A DNA stretch of 64,000 bases from Saprospirales bacterium (GCA_007695035.1 REEO01000056.1:1-64000); one strand, 5' to 3'. Numbered from the stretch's first letter, positions 24,821 to 34,497 are shown. The notes: generated from the sequence alone by a model not told the origin. Numbers and translations: made by a program.

Positions 24821-26713
24821 ATGTCAGATCAGATAAAGCACGAGTGCGGCCTTGCCTTTTTGCGATTGCTAAAACCGCTTTCCCACTATTCGGAAAAATA
24901 CGGTACAGCCCTCTACGGCCTTAATAAGATGCAGCTTTTGTTGCAAAAACAGCGAAATCGCGGACAGGATGGCGCAGGACTTGCTTGCATAAAACTGGAC
25001 GAGCCTCCCGGACACCGCTACATTTCCCGGCAAAGGAGCCTCAGTCCCAATTACCTGAAAGACCTTTTTTCCAATATTTTCAGCCATTTTGATGAGCTGG
25101 CCCCGGAAAAATTTGAAAACCCGGAATGGCTGAAGCGCAACAAACCCTATGTGGGAGAATTGTACCTCGGACACCTTAGATACGGAACCCACGGTGACAA
25201 CAGTATTGAAACGGTCCATCCGTTTTTAAGGCAAAATAATTGGATAACCCGAAACCTGGTGCTTGCGGGTAACTTCAACCTAACCAATGTCGATGAACTC
25301 TTTTCCCAACTGGTTCAACTGGGCCAATACCCCAAAGCCCAATCAGACACGGTGACAGTGCTGGAAAAACTCGGACATTTCCTGGATGATGAGGTAGAGC
25401 GGCTCTACACCTGGTTTAAGCCTGACGGCTACTCCAACCAGGAAATCAACCAATTGATCTTTAAGCACCTCGATGTGGCCCGCATGCTGAGGCGCGCTTG
25501 TAAGAAATTTGACGGTGGTTTTGTGATGGGTGGTATGATAGGGCACGGGGATGCTTTTGTTTTAAGAGATCCCAACGGCATCAGACCCGCATATTACTAC
25601 TCTGATGATGAAGTGGTTGTGGTGGCCTCCGAGCGACCGGCTATTCAGACTGCCATGAATGTCCGATATAAAGAAGTAAAAGAGATCAAAGAAGGCCACG
25701 CCCTCATTGTAAAAAAGGATGGCAGGATACTTGAAGAGCCTTATACACAGCCGGGAGAAAAGAGGTCCTGCTCCTTTGAGCGGATTTATTTTTCCAGAGG
25801 AACCGACCGGGACATTTACCTGGAGCGAAAGCAATTGGGTGAACAACTCACAACTCGTGCCCTTGAAGCGGTGAATCACGACCTCGAAAATACCGTTTGG
25901 TCTGCTGTGCCCAATACCGCTGAAACTGCCTTTTACGGTCTGATAGACGGCCTGGAGAAATACCTGAACAAATCAAAGGCGGCTGAGATAAAAAAGCTCC
26001 ACAAAAAGGGAGAACTGAAGGGACTTGATAAAATCCTGAATTTGAGACCCAGGGTGGAAAAAATCATCGTGAAAGATGCCAAAATGCGCACTTTTATTGC
26101 CGATGAAGTTGTGAGAGGGGACATGGTGTCTCACGTTTATGATGTCACCTACGGAATTGTGAAAAACAATATGGATAAACTGGTGTTGCTTGACGATTCC
26201 ATAGTCCGAGGAACAACGCTGAGAGACAGCATCATCAAAATTGCCAACAGGTTGAACCCCGCTTCAATGGTGATTCTCTCCTCTGCCCCCCAAATCCGCT
26301 ACCCGGATTGCTATGGAATTGACATGTCCCAAATGAGCAAATTTGTTGCCTTCAGGGCCATGATCGAACTGTTGAGGGAAAATGGACGCGAACACTTGCT
26401 GGAAGAGGCCTACGACCGATGCCTTGCACAAAAAGACTTGCCTAAAGACCAGATTAAAAATGAACTCGTCTCACTTTACGATCAGTTTTCGGAGGAAGAG
26501 ATATCCAATAAGATTGCCGTACTACTGACCCCGCCGGAAGTCGATATCCCGGTAAAGGTTATTTATCAGTCAGTGGAGGGCTTGCACAATGCCTGTCCAC
26601 ACAGCAGGGGAGATTGGTACTTTACGGGCAATTATCCCACTCCCGGAGGCAATGCTGTTGCCAATCGCGCATTCATGTACTACATGGAAAAAAAGGAGAT
26701 CAGAGCCTACTGA
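24821..26713 (+). CDS. Amidophosphoribosyltransferase-family protein (PurF paralogue, long form)
   Basis: This 630-residue protein has an N-terminal glutamine amidotransferase (Ntn) domain: Cys9 in HECGLAF as the likely nucleophile after loss of an 8-residue leader, NRGQDGAGLA, LGHLRYGTHG, and LAGNFNLTN. The C-terminal half has the phosphoribosyltransferase PRPP motif LVLLDDSIVRGTTLRDS. An extra segment of about 90 residues (WSAVPNTAETAFYGLIDGLE onward) separates the halves, making it longer than ordinary PurF (about 480-510). PurF makes phosphoribosylamine from PRPP and glutamine; Bacteroidota often have this long form as a second copy, so its exact reaction is uncertain. I therefore give no symbol. 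Confidence 0.82.
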   Translation: MSDQIKHECGLAFLRLLKPLSHYSEKYGTALYGLNKMQLLLQKQRNRGQDGAGLACIKLDEPPGHRYISRQRSLSPNYLKDLFSNIFSHFDELAPEKFENPEWLKRNKPYVGELYLGHLRYGTHGDNSIETVHPFLRQNNWITRNLVLAGNFNLTNVDELFSQLVQLGQYPKAQSDTVTVLEKLGHFLDDEVERLYTWFKPDGYSNQEINQLIFKHLDVARMLRRACKKFDGGFVMGGMIGHGDAFVLRDPNGIRPAYYYSDDEVVVVASERPAIQTAMNVRYKEVKEIKEGHALIVKKDGRILEEPYTQPGEKRSCSFERIYFSRGTDRDIYLERKQLGEQLTTRALEAVNHDLENTVWSAVPNTAETAFYGLIDGLEKYLNKSKAAEIKKLHKKGELKGLDKILNLRPRVEKIIVKDAKMRTFIADEVVRGDMVSHVYDVTYGIVKNNMDKLVLLDDSIVRGTTLRDSIIKIANRLNPASMVILSSAPQIRYPDCYGIDMSQMSKFVAFRAMIELLRENGREHLLEEAYDRCLAQKDLPKDQIKNELVSLYDQFSEEEISNKIAVLLTPPEVDIPVKVIYQSVEGLHNACPHSRGDWYFTGNYPTPGGNAVANRAFMYYMEKKEIRAY

Positions 26714-26787
26714 TTCCCAGGCAGGGACACTTCTTTTGCATCAGTGGTTTTTAGTCCGATCTGTTATAAATTGTCAGGTCTAAAGGT

Positions 26788-26795
26788 TACCTTTG
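26788..26795 (+). promoter_or_regulatory. Minus-7 box upstream of the MBL hydrolase
   Basis: TACCTTTG followed by C fits TAnnTTTG and lies 39 bases before the ATG at 26835. The upstream TTG (26771) is only 14 bases away, so the minus-33 element is unclear. Confidence 0.5.
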
Positions 26796-26834
26796 CACTC
26801 CCAAATTTTTGAATAAACACTGAAGCCAGAAGTT

Positions 26835-27518
26835 ATGAAGCTGAAATTCTTAGGTCATTCCTGCTTTTTGATCGAAACAGGCGGCAAAAAACTGATTGTC
26901 GATCCCTTTATCACTGGAAATGAAAAAGCCGGTGATATTGACGTGGATTCCATTCGCGTGGATTATGTTTTGCTCACCCACGGACATCAGGACCATGTCC
27001 TGGATGCCGAAACCATCGCAAAAAACTCCGGTGCAAAAATCATTTCAAACTTTGAAATCGTGAGTTGGTACAAGGAAAAGGGACTCGATGGACACGAGAT
27101 GAACCACGGAGGTAGTTGGTCCTTTGATTTTGGAGAGTTAAAATACGTCAACGCCATCCATTCCAGCGTTTTGCCCGACGGCACCTACGGAGGCAATCCC
27201 GGTGGCTTTATTTTGAAAGCTGAAGACAAAAACATCTACATAGCGGGCGATACTGCACTCCACATGGATATGCAACTTATTCCGGTCACTTCCGGTACAC
27301 CCGATTTGGCCATTTTGCCCGTGGGCGACAATTTCACCATGGGAGTGGATGATGCACTTCACGCCGCTGAATTTGTCAAATGCGACAAAATAATTGGCTG
27401 TCACTTTGATACTTTTGGTTTTATCGAAATCAAAAACAAGGACAGGGCGGTTGCCAGATTTAAAGAAAAAGGCAAGGAGCTCATTCTTCCTTCCATTGGA
27501 GATGAATTCACCTTGTGA
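26835..27518 (+). CDS. UPF0173-type metal-dependent hydrolase (MBL fold)
   Basis: This 227-residue protein begins MKLKFLGHSCFLIETGGKKL and carries the metal-binding motif LLTHGHQDHVLDAE, then YIAGDTALHMDMQLI and HFDTFGFIE, as in the UPF0173 (YtkL-like) family of zinc hydrolases. The physiological substrate is unknown. Its stop codon overlaps an alternative GTG start of parA by two bases, and the parA ATG is 14 bases downstream, so the hydrolase, parA, parB and the DUF5683 gene probably form one transcript. Confidence 0.9.
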   Translation: MKLKFLGHSCFLIETGGKKLIVDPFITGNEKAGDIDVDSIRVDYVLLTHGHQDHVLDAETIAKNSGAKIISNFEIVSWYKEKGLDGHEMNHGGSWSFDFGELKYVNAIHSSVLPDGTYGGNPGGFILKAEDKNIYIAGDTALHMDMQLIPVTSGTPDLAILPVGDNFTMGVDDALHAAEFVKCDKIIGCHFDTFGFIEIKNKDRAVARFKEKGKELILPSIGDEFTL

Positions 27519-27532
27519 TACCAACAAAATCA

Positions 27533-28315
27533 ATGGGCAAAGTAATTACCATAGCGAATCAAAAGGGAGGGGTCGGAAAAACCACCACTGCCATTAACCT
27601 GGCCGCCAGCCTGGCAGCACTGGAACACAAGGTTTTGATCATCGATGCAGACCCCCAGTGCAACGCCACCAGCGGTGTTGGTATCGTCGAGGATCAGGTT
27701 GAATCCAGCCTTTACGACTGTCTGATCAATGAGGTGGAACCGGAGTATGCTGTTCTGGAAACTGAATTGGTAAACCTCCATATCCTGCCCTCCTCAATCG
27801 ATTTGGTGGGTGCGGAATTGGAGTTGGCCGGCAAGATCCAAAGGGAGTTTTTTATAAAAAAGGTTACCGATCAACTCCGCGATCAGTACGACTACATATT
27901 CATCGACTGCCTTCCCTCACTCGGCTTGATTACCATCAATGCCCTCACAGCAGCGGATTCGGTACTCATACCCATTCAATGTGAAATTTTTGCCCTGGAG
28001 GGATTGCAAAAACTTAAGAACACCATTCAACTCGTCAAATCAACGGTCAATCCAAAATTGGAAATTGAGGGCATAGTACTCAGTATGTACGACCAGCGAT
28101 TGAGATTGGCGAAAGTCGTGGTGGAGGAGGTCAAAACCCACGCGGGTGATCAGGTATTTGAAACCATCATACACCGAAACGCCAGAATAGGGGAATCGCC
28201 CAGTGCCCACAAGCCCGTTATTCTCTACGATGCAGGGAGTAAAGGGGCCTACAATTTTCTCAACCTGGCCAGGGAATTTTTGGAGCGCAACAGCAAGCCC
28301 GTTAGTCAGGGATAA
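27533..28315 (+). CDS. parA: ParA family chromosome-partitioning ATPase
   Basis: This 260-residue Soj/ParA protein starts MGKVITIANQKGGVGKTTTA, the deviant Walker A motif with its signature lysine. IIDADPQCNATSGVG, DYIFIDCLPSLGLITINAL (Walker B) and IPIQCEIFALEGL follow. It drives origin-region segregation with ParB. I chose the ATG at 27533; a GTG at 27515 is in frame but adds only IPTKS. parB starts 27 bases downstream. No palindromic parS site was seen nearby. Confidence 0.92.
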   Translation: MGKVITIANQKGGVGKTTTAINLAASLAALEHKVLIIDADPQCNATSGVGIVEDQVESSLYDCLINEVEPEYAVLETELVNLHILPSSIDLVGAELELAGKIQREFFIKKVTDQLRDQYDYIFIDCLPSLGLITINALTAADSVLIPIQCEIFALEGLQKLKNTIQLVKSTVNPKLEIEGIVLSMYDQRLRLAKVVVEEVKTHAGDQVFETIIHRNARIGESPSAHKPVILYDAGSKGAYNFLNLAREFLERNSKPVSQG

Positions 28316-28342
28316 TTTTGTACAGACAATCAATTTTTGCTT

Positions 28343-29248
28343 ATGGCTAAGATGAAGAAAAAAGATCTCGGAAAGGGAATTCGCGCACTGCTCTCAGGTG
28401 TAGAAGACAAAGATACGGGCACCCAAAAAAAGATTGTCAAAGAACTTTCCAGTACAGTAGCCATGGTGCCCATTAAATTCATAGAAGCCAATCCATTTCA
28501 ACCCCGAAATGAGTTCAGCAGCAGCGAGCTGGAAGAATTGACCGAGTCCATAAAAATTCACGGTATCATTCAGCCGATTACGCTCCGAAGACTTAGCGAT
28601 GATGCCTACCAGATCATCTCCGGTGAAAGACGTTGGCGCGCCTCTCAAAAAGCCGGTCTGGAAGAAATACCTGCCTACATAAGGGTGGCCAATGACCAGG
28701 CCATGCTCGAAATGGCCCTTATTGAAAATATCCAGCGACAGGACCTCAATCCCATCGAAATCGCCATATCACTCAACAGACTCATGGATGAGTGCCAGTT
28801 GACCCACGAGGGTCTGTCAGAGCGGGTCAGTAAGCAGAGAAGTACGGTCACCAACTACCTCAGGTTGTTAAAACTCCCGCCCCAGGTCCAGCAATCAGTC
28901 AGAAATCAAAAAATATCTATGGGCCACGCGCGGTCCATTGCAGGCCTGAAGAAAGTGGACCAACAACTGCAACTGCTTAACGACATCCTCAAAAAATCCC
29001 TCTCGGTACGCGCCACAGAGGAATGGGTGCGAAAATTTGAAAAGGGAAAAGGCTCGAAAAAGTCCGTCTCCTCCTCAACCAAAAAAGAGCAGGGCAACCA
29101 GGTCAAAATGCTTGAGGACAAACTCTTGCAGCGATTTGGTACAAAAGTTAATATCCGGGAAAAAAATACGGGTCACGGGCAAATTGTCATTCACTTTGAT
29201 GACCGGGAACATTTGAATCAGCTTTTGGAGTATCTCAAAGTAATATGA
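28343..29248 (+). CDS. parB: ParB/RepB/Spo0J family partition protein
   Basis: This 301-residue protein begins MAKMKKKDLGKGIRALLSG, typical of ParB, and has the CTP-binding N-terminal domain (IEANPFQPRNEFSSSELEEL, HGIIQPITLRR, ISGERRWRASQKAG, ALIENIQRQDLNPIEIA), a helix-turn-helix (LSERVSKQRSTVTNYLRLLK) and a C-terminal dimerisation region. The ATG at 28343 is preferred over the TTG at 28337. It overlaps the DUF5683 gene by 4 bases (ATGA), a sign of translational coupling. Confidence 0.92.
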   Translation: MAKMKKKDLGKGIRALLSGVEDKDTGTQKKIVKELSSTVAMVPIKFIEANPFQPRNEFSSSELEELTESIKIHGIIQPITLRRLSDDAYQIISGERRWRASQKAGLEEIPAYIRVANDQAMLEMALIENIQRQDLNPIEIAISLNRLMDECQLTHEGLSERVSKQRSTVTNYLRLLKLPPQVQQSVRNQKISMGHARSIAGLKKVDQQLQLLNDILKKSLSVRATEEWVRKFEKGKGSKKSVSSSTKKEQGNQVKMLEDKLLQRFGTKVNIREKNTGHGQIVIHFDDREHLNQLLEYLKVI

Positions 29249-29898
29249 GCCTGAGGATTGTTTTTGCAACCGCCTTACTTTTCTGCCTGCTGCTGAATTA
29301 TCAGGCGCAATCAACGACTTTGCAGCCTGAAAATCCGGCAGATACCATACCCACAGAAGATCGAGTAGAACTAACCACTCCTGAACCGGAAGAGATAGCT
29401 TCTCCTGCAACGGGAATGACTGCTTTTCTGGACGATATTCTCGTCAACCGTCAAAAGGAGCGAAATCCATCCAGAGCTGCGCTTTTTTCTGCCGTAATCC
29501 CTGGAGCCGGTCAGGCTTACAATGGAGAATATTTGAAGGTAGGAGTAATCTACGGAATCACCGGAGGTTTGCTCTATGCATTGGACTTTAACAGACATCA
29601 ATACAAGCGTTTCAATACTGCCTACGAACTTCGACTTAAAGGGGAGCAGGACGAGTTTGCTGGCATCATCCCAAATGCCCGCGGGATTCGGAATATTCGC
29701 GACAATTATCGCAAGGACATGGAGCTCACTTATATCGGACTGGGCCTCACCTATTTGTTCAATGTAATCGATGCCTTTGTAGCCGCACATTTGGCTTCTT
29801 TTGACATCGATGACGACCTCAGTATGCAATTGAGACCAACCGTGATACCGGGTCCGCATGTTTCCAATACAGGCGTGGGACTGGTATTAAGATTTTAA
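29245..29898 (+). CDS. DUF5683 domain-containing membrane protein
   Basis: This 217-residue protein has a signal peptide or N-terminal helix (LRIVFATALLFCLLLNYQAQ), a proline- and acid-rich linker (about 25-70), then the DUF5683 core NPSRAALFSAVIPGAGQAYN with the following GEYLKVGVIYGITGGLLYAL helix and LTYLFNVIDAFVAAHLASFD. DUF5683 genes are found directly after parB in many Bacteroidota, as here, but their function is unknown. The 4-base overlap with parB supports co-translation. Confidence 0.88.
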   Translation: MSLRIVFATALLFCLLLNYQAQSTTLQPENPADTIPTEDRVELTTPEPEEIASPATGMTAFLDDILVNRQKERNPSRAALFSAVIPGAGQAYNGEYLKVGVIYGITGGLLYALDFNRHQYKRFNTAYELRLKGEQDEFAGIIPNARGIRNIRDNYRKDMELTYIGLGLTYLFNVIDAFVAAHLASFDIDDDLSMQLRPTVIPGPHVSNTGVGLVLRF

Positions 29899-30019
29899 CA
29901 TTCTCTGGAAAAAGGCGGTTTTTTCTTAAAATTAACTTACTGTAATTTAACAGTTTGGGAAGTTACCGCAAAACATCTATGTTGTGCCTGGGTTTATCTA
30001 TAGAAAAATCATACGCCAC

Positions 30020-33000
30020 ATGATCCATTCCACCTTACACCTTGAAAGTCTTTTAAGTAAGACCATTTCGATAAGTCTGGTCCTTACATTCACCCTTTTT
30101 TCCATCATGCAATTGACTGCACAGTCGGTCGCAGAAACCAACCGGGAAGCCCTGCTGGAAATAGCAGAGGAATCGCGCGAAGCCCATAAACTGGAGCGTC
30201 AGGAAGTTCTGGAAAAAATGACTGCCAGATCGCTGCCCATGAGGGTGGAAACCCCGGAGGGAATGGTTTACGAATTGATGCGCTTTGTTAACGGAATACC
30301 CGAATACTACACCAACAACAATGTGCGAGCTGCCATCTCAACAGGCACCAATCACCTCCAACCCACCGGAAGAACTAATCTCGACCTAGAGGGTGAGGGC
30401 ATGGTCATCGGAGAGTGGGATGCGGGCGCAGTACTCGAAACCCACCAGGAACTCATGGGCCGCGTGGAACAGCGGGATGGAGCCACTCAGGTCCACAACC
30501 ACGCTGTTCATGTAGCCGGAACACTGATTGCCTCAGGGGTAAGACCCGATGCCAGGGGTATGGCTCCTGCTGCCAATCTATGGGCCCACGACTGGTCATT
30601 TGATTCCGGAGAAATGGCTGAGGCCGCCGCGGATGGTCTTTTGATTTCCAATCACTCTTATGGGTCTCTGGCAGGATGGGCATTTGGAGATTGGTCGGGA
30701 GAGAGTGGAATGCACTGGTTTGGCGATATTTCCATCGACCCTGAAGAAGATTACAAGTTCGGGTTTTACAATTCAAAAGCCGCACTTTGGGATCAAATAT
30801 CGTACAATGCCCCATACTACCTGATTGTAAAATCAGCAGGCAACAACCGCAATGACGACCACAGTGGTCCACACTTCGTTTTTCACCCCGACAGTAACGA
30901 CTGGGTGATGTCCAGTGATTTCAGACAACCGGATGGCGGTGCGTTGGGATTTGACTGCATTCCCACCTATGGTAATGCCAAAAACATCCTCACAGTGGGT
31001 GCAGTGCGTACAGTGTCCGGCGGGTATTCCTCCCCGAATGATGTGAATATGAGCAATTTCAGTAGTTGGGGACCAACCAATGACGGTCGCGTCAAGCCCG
31101 ATATTGTGGGAGATGGTGTGGGACTTCTGTCTTCTCACGGAACCGGAAATGCAGCATACAACACAAGCAGTGGAACCTCCATGTCGGGGCCCAATGTAGC
31201 CGGATCACTACTCTTGATTCAGGAACTGCATCAGCGATTGTACGGTGAATTTATGCTTTCGTCCAGTCTCCGCAGTCTCGCCATCCACACAGCTGATGAA
31301 ACCGGGACCGGACCGGGGCCGGACTACAGTTTTGGCTGGGGCTTGTTGAATGCTGAGCGCGCTGCTGAATTTCTACTCGACCCGGCTGAGAACAAATTGA
31401 TTGAAGATCACCTACACCAGAGTGACACCTTAAGGATTGAAATATTTGGCGACGGAAATACTGCTGTTAAGGCTACCCTCGCCTGGATTGATCCCCACGC
31501 TCCACCTCCGGAGCCGGCCCTCAATGACCGCACTCCCATGCTCATGAATGACCTCGATATGAGAATTATTGCTACTTCAGGAGTCGATTCCGGAGCCATT
31601 TACAAACCGTATATCCTGGACCCTGACAACCCCTCAGCACCGGCAGAAACCGGGGATAATTTCCGCGACAATGTGGAAATGGTTTTTCCGGGTGTTTTGC
31701 CGGAGGGAAATTACCTGGTACAGATCACACACAAAGGAGAATTGCATGACAACAGCCCGCAACTCTTTTCCCTCCTGATCTCTGCACCCCCTGCAGCCTG
31801 TGAGATTCCCGCCGAAATTGCTTTTGCTCAGGAACCCAGTTGCTTTAACACGGATGATGGAATGGTCGTTCTATCAGGTGGAGATGGTCTCACTGGCCTC
31901 ACTTTTGCCGACTACAGACTCAACTTTCAGGATTCCGATACTTTTTCCAATATCAGTCCCGGAATACACCATTTTTATTTAAAAGACAACCTCGGTTGCA
32001 TGGGTTCCGCGCAAGTAAACTTCTCCACCTCCGATAGAATTGAAGCGATAAAAGTAAACCAGGTCGCTGTCAGGCTTACCGAACCCAAAGATCAGAGGAG
32101 ACAGTTCATCTTTTCCAATTCTGCCCAGACCAACGGCTGGGGTGGTGACCCCAATCAACAGATCGTAACAGGTTCACTGGTGCGCGTGGACGATGGATCA
32201 AATAATGGAATTTTGGGTTGTGGACCACTTGTAAATGCCGCTGAGGTAGAGGGCAATATTGCACTGGCATTGCGCAGCAGTTGTCAGTTTAGCGAAAAAG
32301 CCCTGAACGCTCAGGAAGCAGGTGCTATCGCGATAATAATCGTCAATAATGAAGAGGGTGTAATGTCAATGGGAGGTGGTAATTTGGCCGATGCCATCGA
32401 TATACCGGTTTATATGGTGAGTTTAGAGGATGGTCAATTTCTAGCAAATTTGATCGATGAAGGTGGCCTGGAGTTAACCATGGGAATGCTAAAAGCCATC
32501 ACTGAAACTTCATGTCCGGGCTCATCTGATGGTGGATTGGAGCCCTTTATCAGCGGTGGTGAACCGCCCTACACCTACGCCTGGAGCACGGGAGATACCT
32601 CTGTTGCTATCTCCGGCTTATCAGCAGGTACTCACCATTTGACCGTTACTGACAGTCGTTCATGCATTTTTGAAATGAGTATGGTGGTCGGATCTCCTGA
32701 TTCACTGCGCCTGGATGTGGTGGAAAGCCAGACTGTCAGTTGCCCCGGTGAAGCCGATGGAATGATTACAGTACAAGCTGCCGGTGGCACTCCTCCCTAT
32801 CAATACGAGTGGAGTACCGGACAGGGGGGACCGCAACTCGGACCTGTCCCCATAGGAACATTTTATGTTACTGTCACTGACGCCAATGACTGTCAGGCCG
32901 TGGACAGCTTTGCAATCACCAATCCGGATTCACTGCTCCTGGATTCGCTTCGAGTCTTTCCGACTTGTCCGGGAGAAGAATCGGGCAGGGTATCTATAGA

Positions 33001-34081
33001 CCTTAGTGGAGGAACAGCTCCATTTCTGATTAACTGGGACCACGGAGCCGATTCGCTTACTTCAGATAGTCTGGCAGCAGGCACATACTACTTCACGGTC
33101 ACCGACATCTGCGGATTTCAGGTCAGCGATTCAGTCGAATTACCGGAATCATCGGGTATTACAGCTACCATTGCAGAAGTTCAAGAACCCCTGTGCAGCG
33201 GAGACCAAACCGGTTTGATTTCCGTAGAAGTGGAAACCGATGTGGAGGATTTCCGGATTTCGTGGAGCCATGGTGATTCGGTGACCAATCCAATAAGGTT
33301 GCTGGCCGGAACTTACTCATTTACAGCCACAGATGCCTGCGGTTCCGCAGCTTCTGATACGGCAACTCTGGAAGAGCCTGATCCCGTTCGCATTGTAGTT
33401 GCGAATATCGAGCATCCACAGTGCCCCGGTAGTAGCGACGGCTCCATAGAGGTTCGGGCAGATGGGGGAACGGGTCCACTGACACTGAATTGGATCACAG
33501 GCGATACTGGACAGGTGGTAAGCGATCTTCTGGCGGGAATTTACATAGTCAATGCTACCGATACTTTGGGGTGCAGCCAGCGATTGGAAATTGCACTCGA
33601 GGATCCGCGTGCATTTAATGCGGAATTCTCCTATGAACTGGAGGGCGGCACCATTCAGTTCATGAATGAAAGCGATAGCGCAGAATTTATCTGGTCCTTT
33701 GGTGACGGCAACAGCTCAACGGAGCGAAGCCCAACCCATCAGTACGGGGAGGATGGAGAATACGAAATATGCCTGACCGCAATCACTGTCTGCGATACGA
33801 TTACCATTTGTGAGACTGCACAAATTGTAGGTACGTCAGTGACTGATCTGGAAAAATCTCCACTGATTCGACTCTATCCCAATCCTGCCTTCTCAGACCT
33901 GAATGTGGAAATAGACCAGCCCGATCTCTACTATAAGGTGAAAATCTATTCCGCCACCGGAAAACTGGTAAAGCAACGAAGCCCGGAAAGCCACATGTTC
34001 TTCGACTTACGCAATTTCCCTCCCGGCATTTATATGCTGAGATACGGACCGGCAACCGAGGTCTTTGTAGTGGGTAAGTAA
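30020..34081 (+). CDS. Secreted S8 (subtilisin-like) protease with PA, SprB-repeat, PKD and T9SS domains
   Basis: From the ATG at 30020 (the frame is open 12 codons further up to a GTG) the protein has 1353 residues. Signal peptide about 1-35 (ends LTAQ). The subtilase domain carries Asp134 (IGEWDAG), His164 (HNHAVHVAGT), the oxyanion Asn in KSAGNN and Ser387 (SSGTSMSGP). A PA domain follows at about 690-825. Five SprB-type repeats occupy about 825-1195, each opening with a cysteine-proline or cysteine-serine motif (for example SCPGSSDGG) and containing GGTPPYQYEWSTG-like cores; then a PKD domain at about 1200-1275 (IWSFGDGNSS). A type A T9SS signal (LYPNPAFSDLNVEI) ends the protein. It should be secreted and surface-attached or released; the substrate is unknown. 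It is monocistronic. Confidence 0.9.
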   Translation: MIHSTLHLESLLSKTISISLVLTFTLFSIMQLTAQSVAETNREALLEIAEESREAHKLERQEVLEKMTARSLPMRVETPEGMVYELMRFVNGIPEYYTNNNVRAAISTGTNHLQPTGRTNLDLEGEGMVIGEWDAGAVLETHQELMGRVEQRDGATQVHNHAVHVAGTLIASGVRPDARGMAPAANLWAHDWSFDSGEMAEAAADGLLISNHSYGSLAGWAFGDWSGESGMHWFGDISIDPEEDYKFGFYNSKAALWDQISYNAPYYLIVKSAGNNRNDDHSGPHFVFHPDSNDWVMSSDFRQPDGGALGFDCIPTYGNAKNILTVGAVRTVSGGYSSPNDVNMSNFSSWGPTNDGRVKPDIVGDGVGLLSSHGTGNAAYNTSSGTSMSGPNVAGSLLLIQELHQRLYGEFMLSSSLRSLAIHTADETGTGPGPDYSFGWGLLNAERAAEFLLDPAENKLIEDHLHQSDTLRIEIFGDGNTAVKATLAWIDPHAPPPEPALNDRTPMLMNDLDMRIIATSGVDSGAIYKPYILDPDNPSAPAETGDNFRDNVEMVFPGVLPEGNYLVQITHKGELHDNSPQLFSLLISAPPAACEIPAEIAFAQEPSCFNTDDGMVVLSGGDGLTGLTFADYRLNFQDSDTFSNISPGIHHFYLKDNLGCMGSAQVNFSTSDRIEAIKVNQVAVRLTEPKDQRRQFIFSNSAQTNGWGGDPNQQIVTGSLVRVDDGSNNGILGCGPLVNAAEVEGNIALALRSSCQFSEKALNAQEAGAIAIIIVNNEEGVMSMGGGNLADAIDIPVYMVSLEDGQFLANLIDEGGLELTMGMLKAITETSCPGSSDGGLEPFISGGEPPYTYAWSTGDTSVAISGLSAGTHHLTVTDSRSCIFEMSMVVGSPDSLRLDVVESQTVSCPGEADGMITVQAAGGTPPYQYEWSTGQGGPQLGPVPIGTFYVTVTDANDCQAVDSFAITNPDSLLLDSLRVFPTCPGEESGRVSIDLSGGTAPFLINWDHGADSLTSDSLAAGTYYFTVTDICGFQVSDSVELPESSGITATIAEVQEPLCSGDQTGLISVEVETDVEDFRISWSHGDSVTNPIRLLAGTYSFTATDACGSAASDTATLEEPDPVRIVVANIEHPQCPGSSDGSIEVRADGGTGPLTLNWITGDTGQVVSDLLAGIYIVNATDTLGCSQRLEIALEDPRAFNAEFSYELEGGTIQFMNESDSAEFIWSFGDGNSSTERSPTHQYGEDGEYEICLTAITVCDTITICETAQIVGTSVTDLEKSPLIRLYPNPAFSDLNVEIDQPDLYYKVKIYSATGKLVKQRSPESHMFFDLRNFPPGIYMLRYGPATEVFVVGK

Positions 34082-34322
34082 CTTTTGATTTGCGCGTTTG
34101 AACCAGTATTTTGAGTGTGCGGTCATGGTTGTTACGCAGATGACATTAGAAACTATTGAAAGTTGATAAAAGCGGATAGGGTTTTGGGGCATGCGAGGAA
34201 ATTAGTGAATTGCGTGTTTTGATAATGGTTTCCTTGGCTTCAATATTCCCTTTCGGGTATTAACCATTCTAAACCGGCCTTTATGAATTTGGCGTTAAAC
34301 AAAATTGGTTTCTCACCGTATA

Positions 34323-34497
34323 TCCGGAATATTCATGAAAGTTTCTATTACAAGGCTACCTCACGTCATAAATGGTCACTTGCTCGATTTTCTGTCCTGA
34401 CCGTAGCTAAGGCTACGCCTCCGGAAGAAAATCTTCTCAAGACCCATTTCTATAGCGATCTAGCCTTTCATGACGAAACCTTCATGAATAATCCGGG
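34323..34497. repeat. Long palindromic (hairpin) element, copy C (diverged)
   Basis: The ends are a near-perfect inverted repeat (CCGGAATATTCATGAA... against ...TTCATGAATAATCCGG). Inside, successive arm segments pair: GTTTC/GAAAC, AAGGCTA/TAGCCTT, AAAT/ATTT, CTTG/CAAG and ATTTTCT/AGAAAAT, down to the central CGTAGC-TAAG-GCTACG. Length, central stem and the neighbouring GCCTCCGGAA core match copies A and B read on the opposite strand (GCCTGCGGAA), but the outer arms differ in sequence, so it is a distinct subfamily with the same fold. Confidence 0.75.

Noticed and set aside
27500-29300. A parS centromere near parAB
   Set aside because: No copy of a palindrome like GTTTCACGTGAAAC was seen in the parAB region, so parS must lie outside the window or differ.
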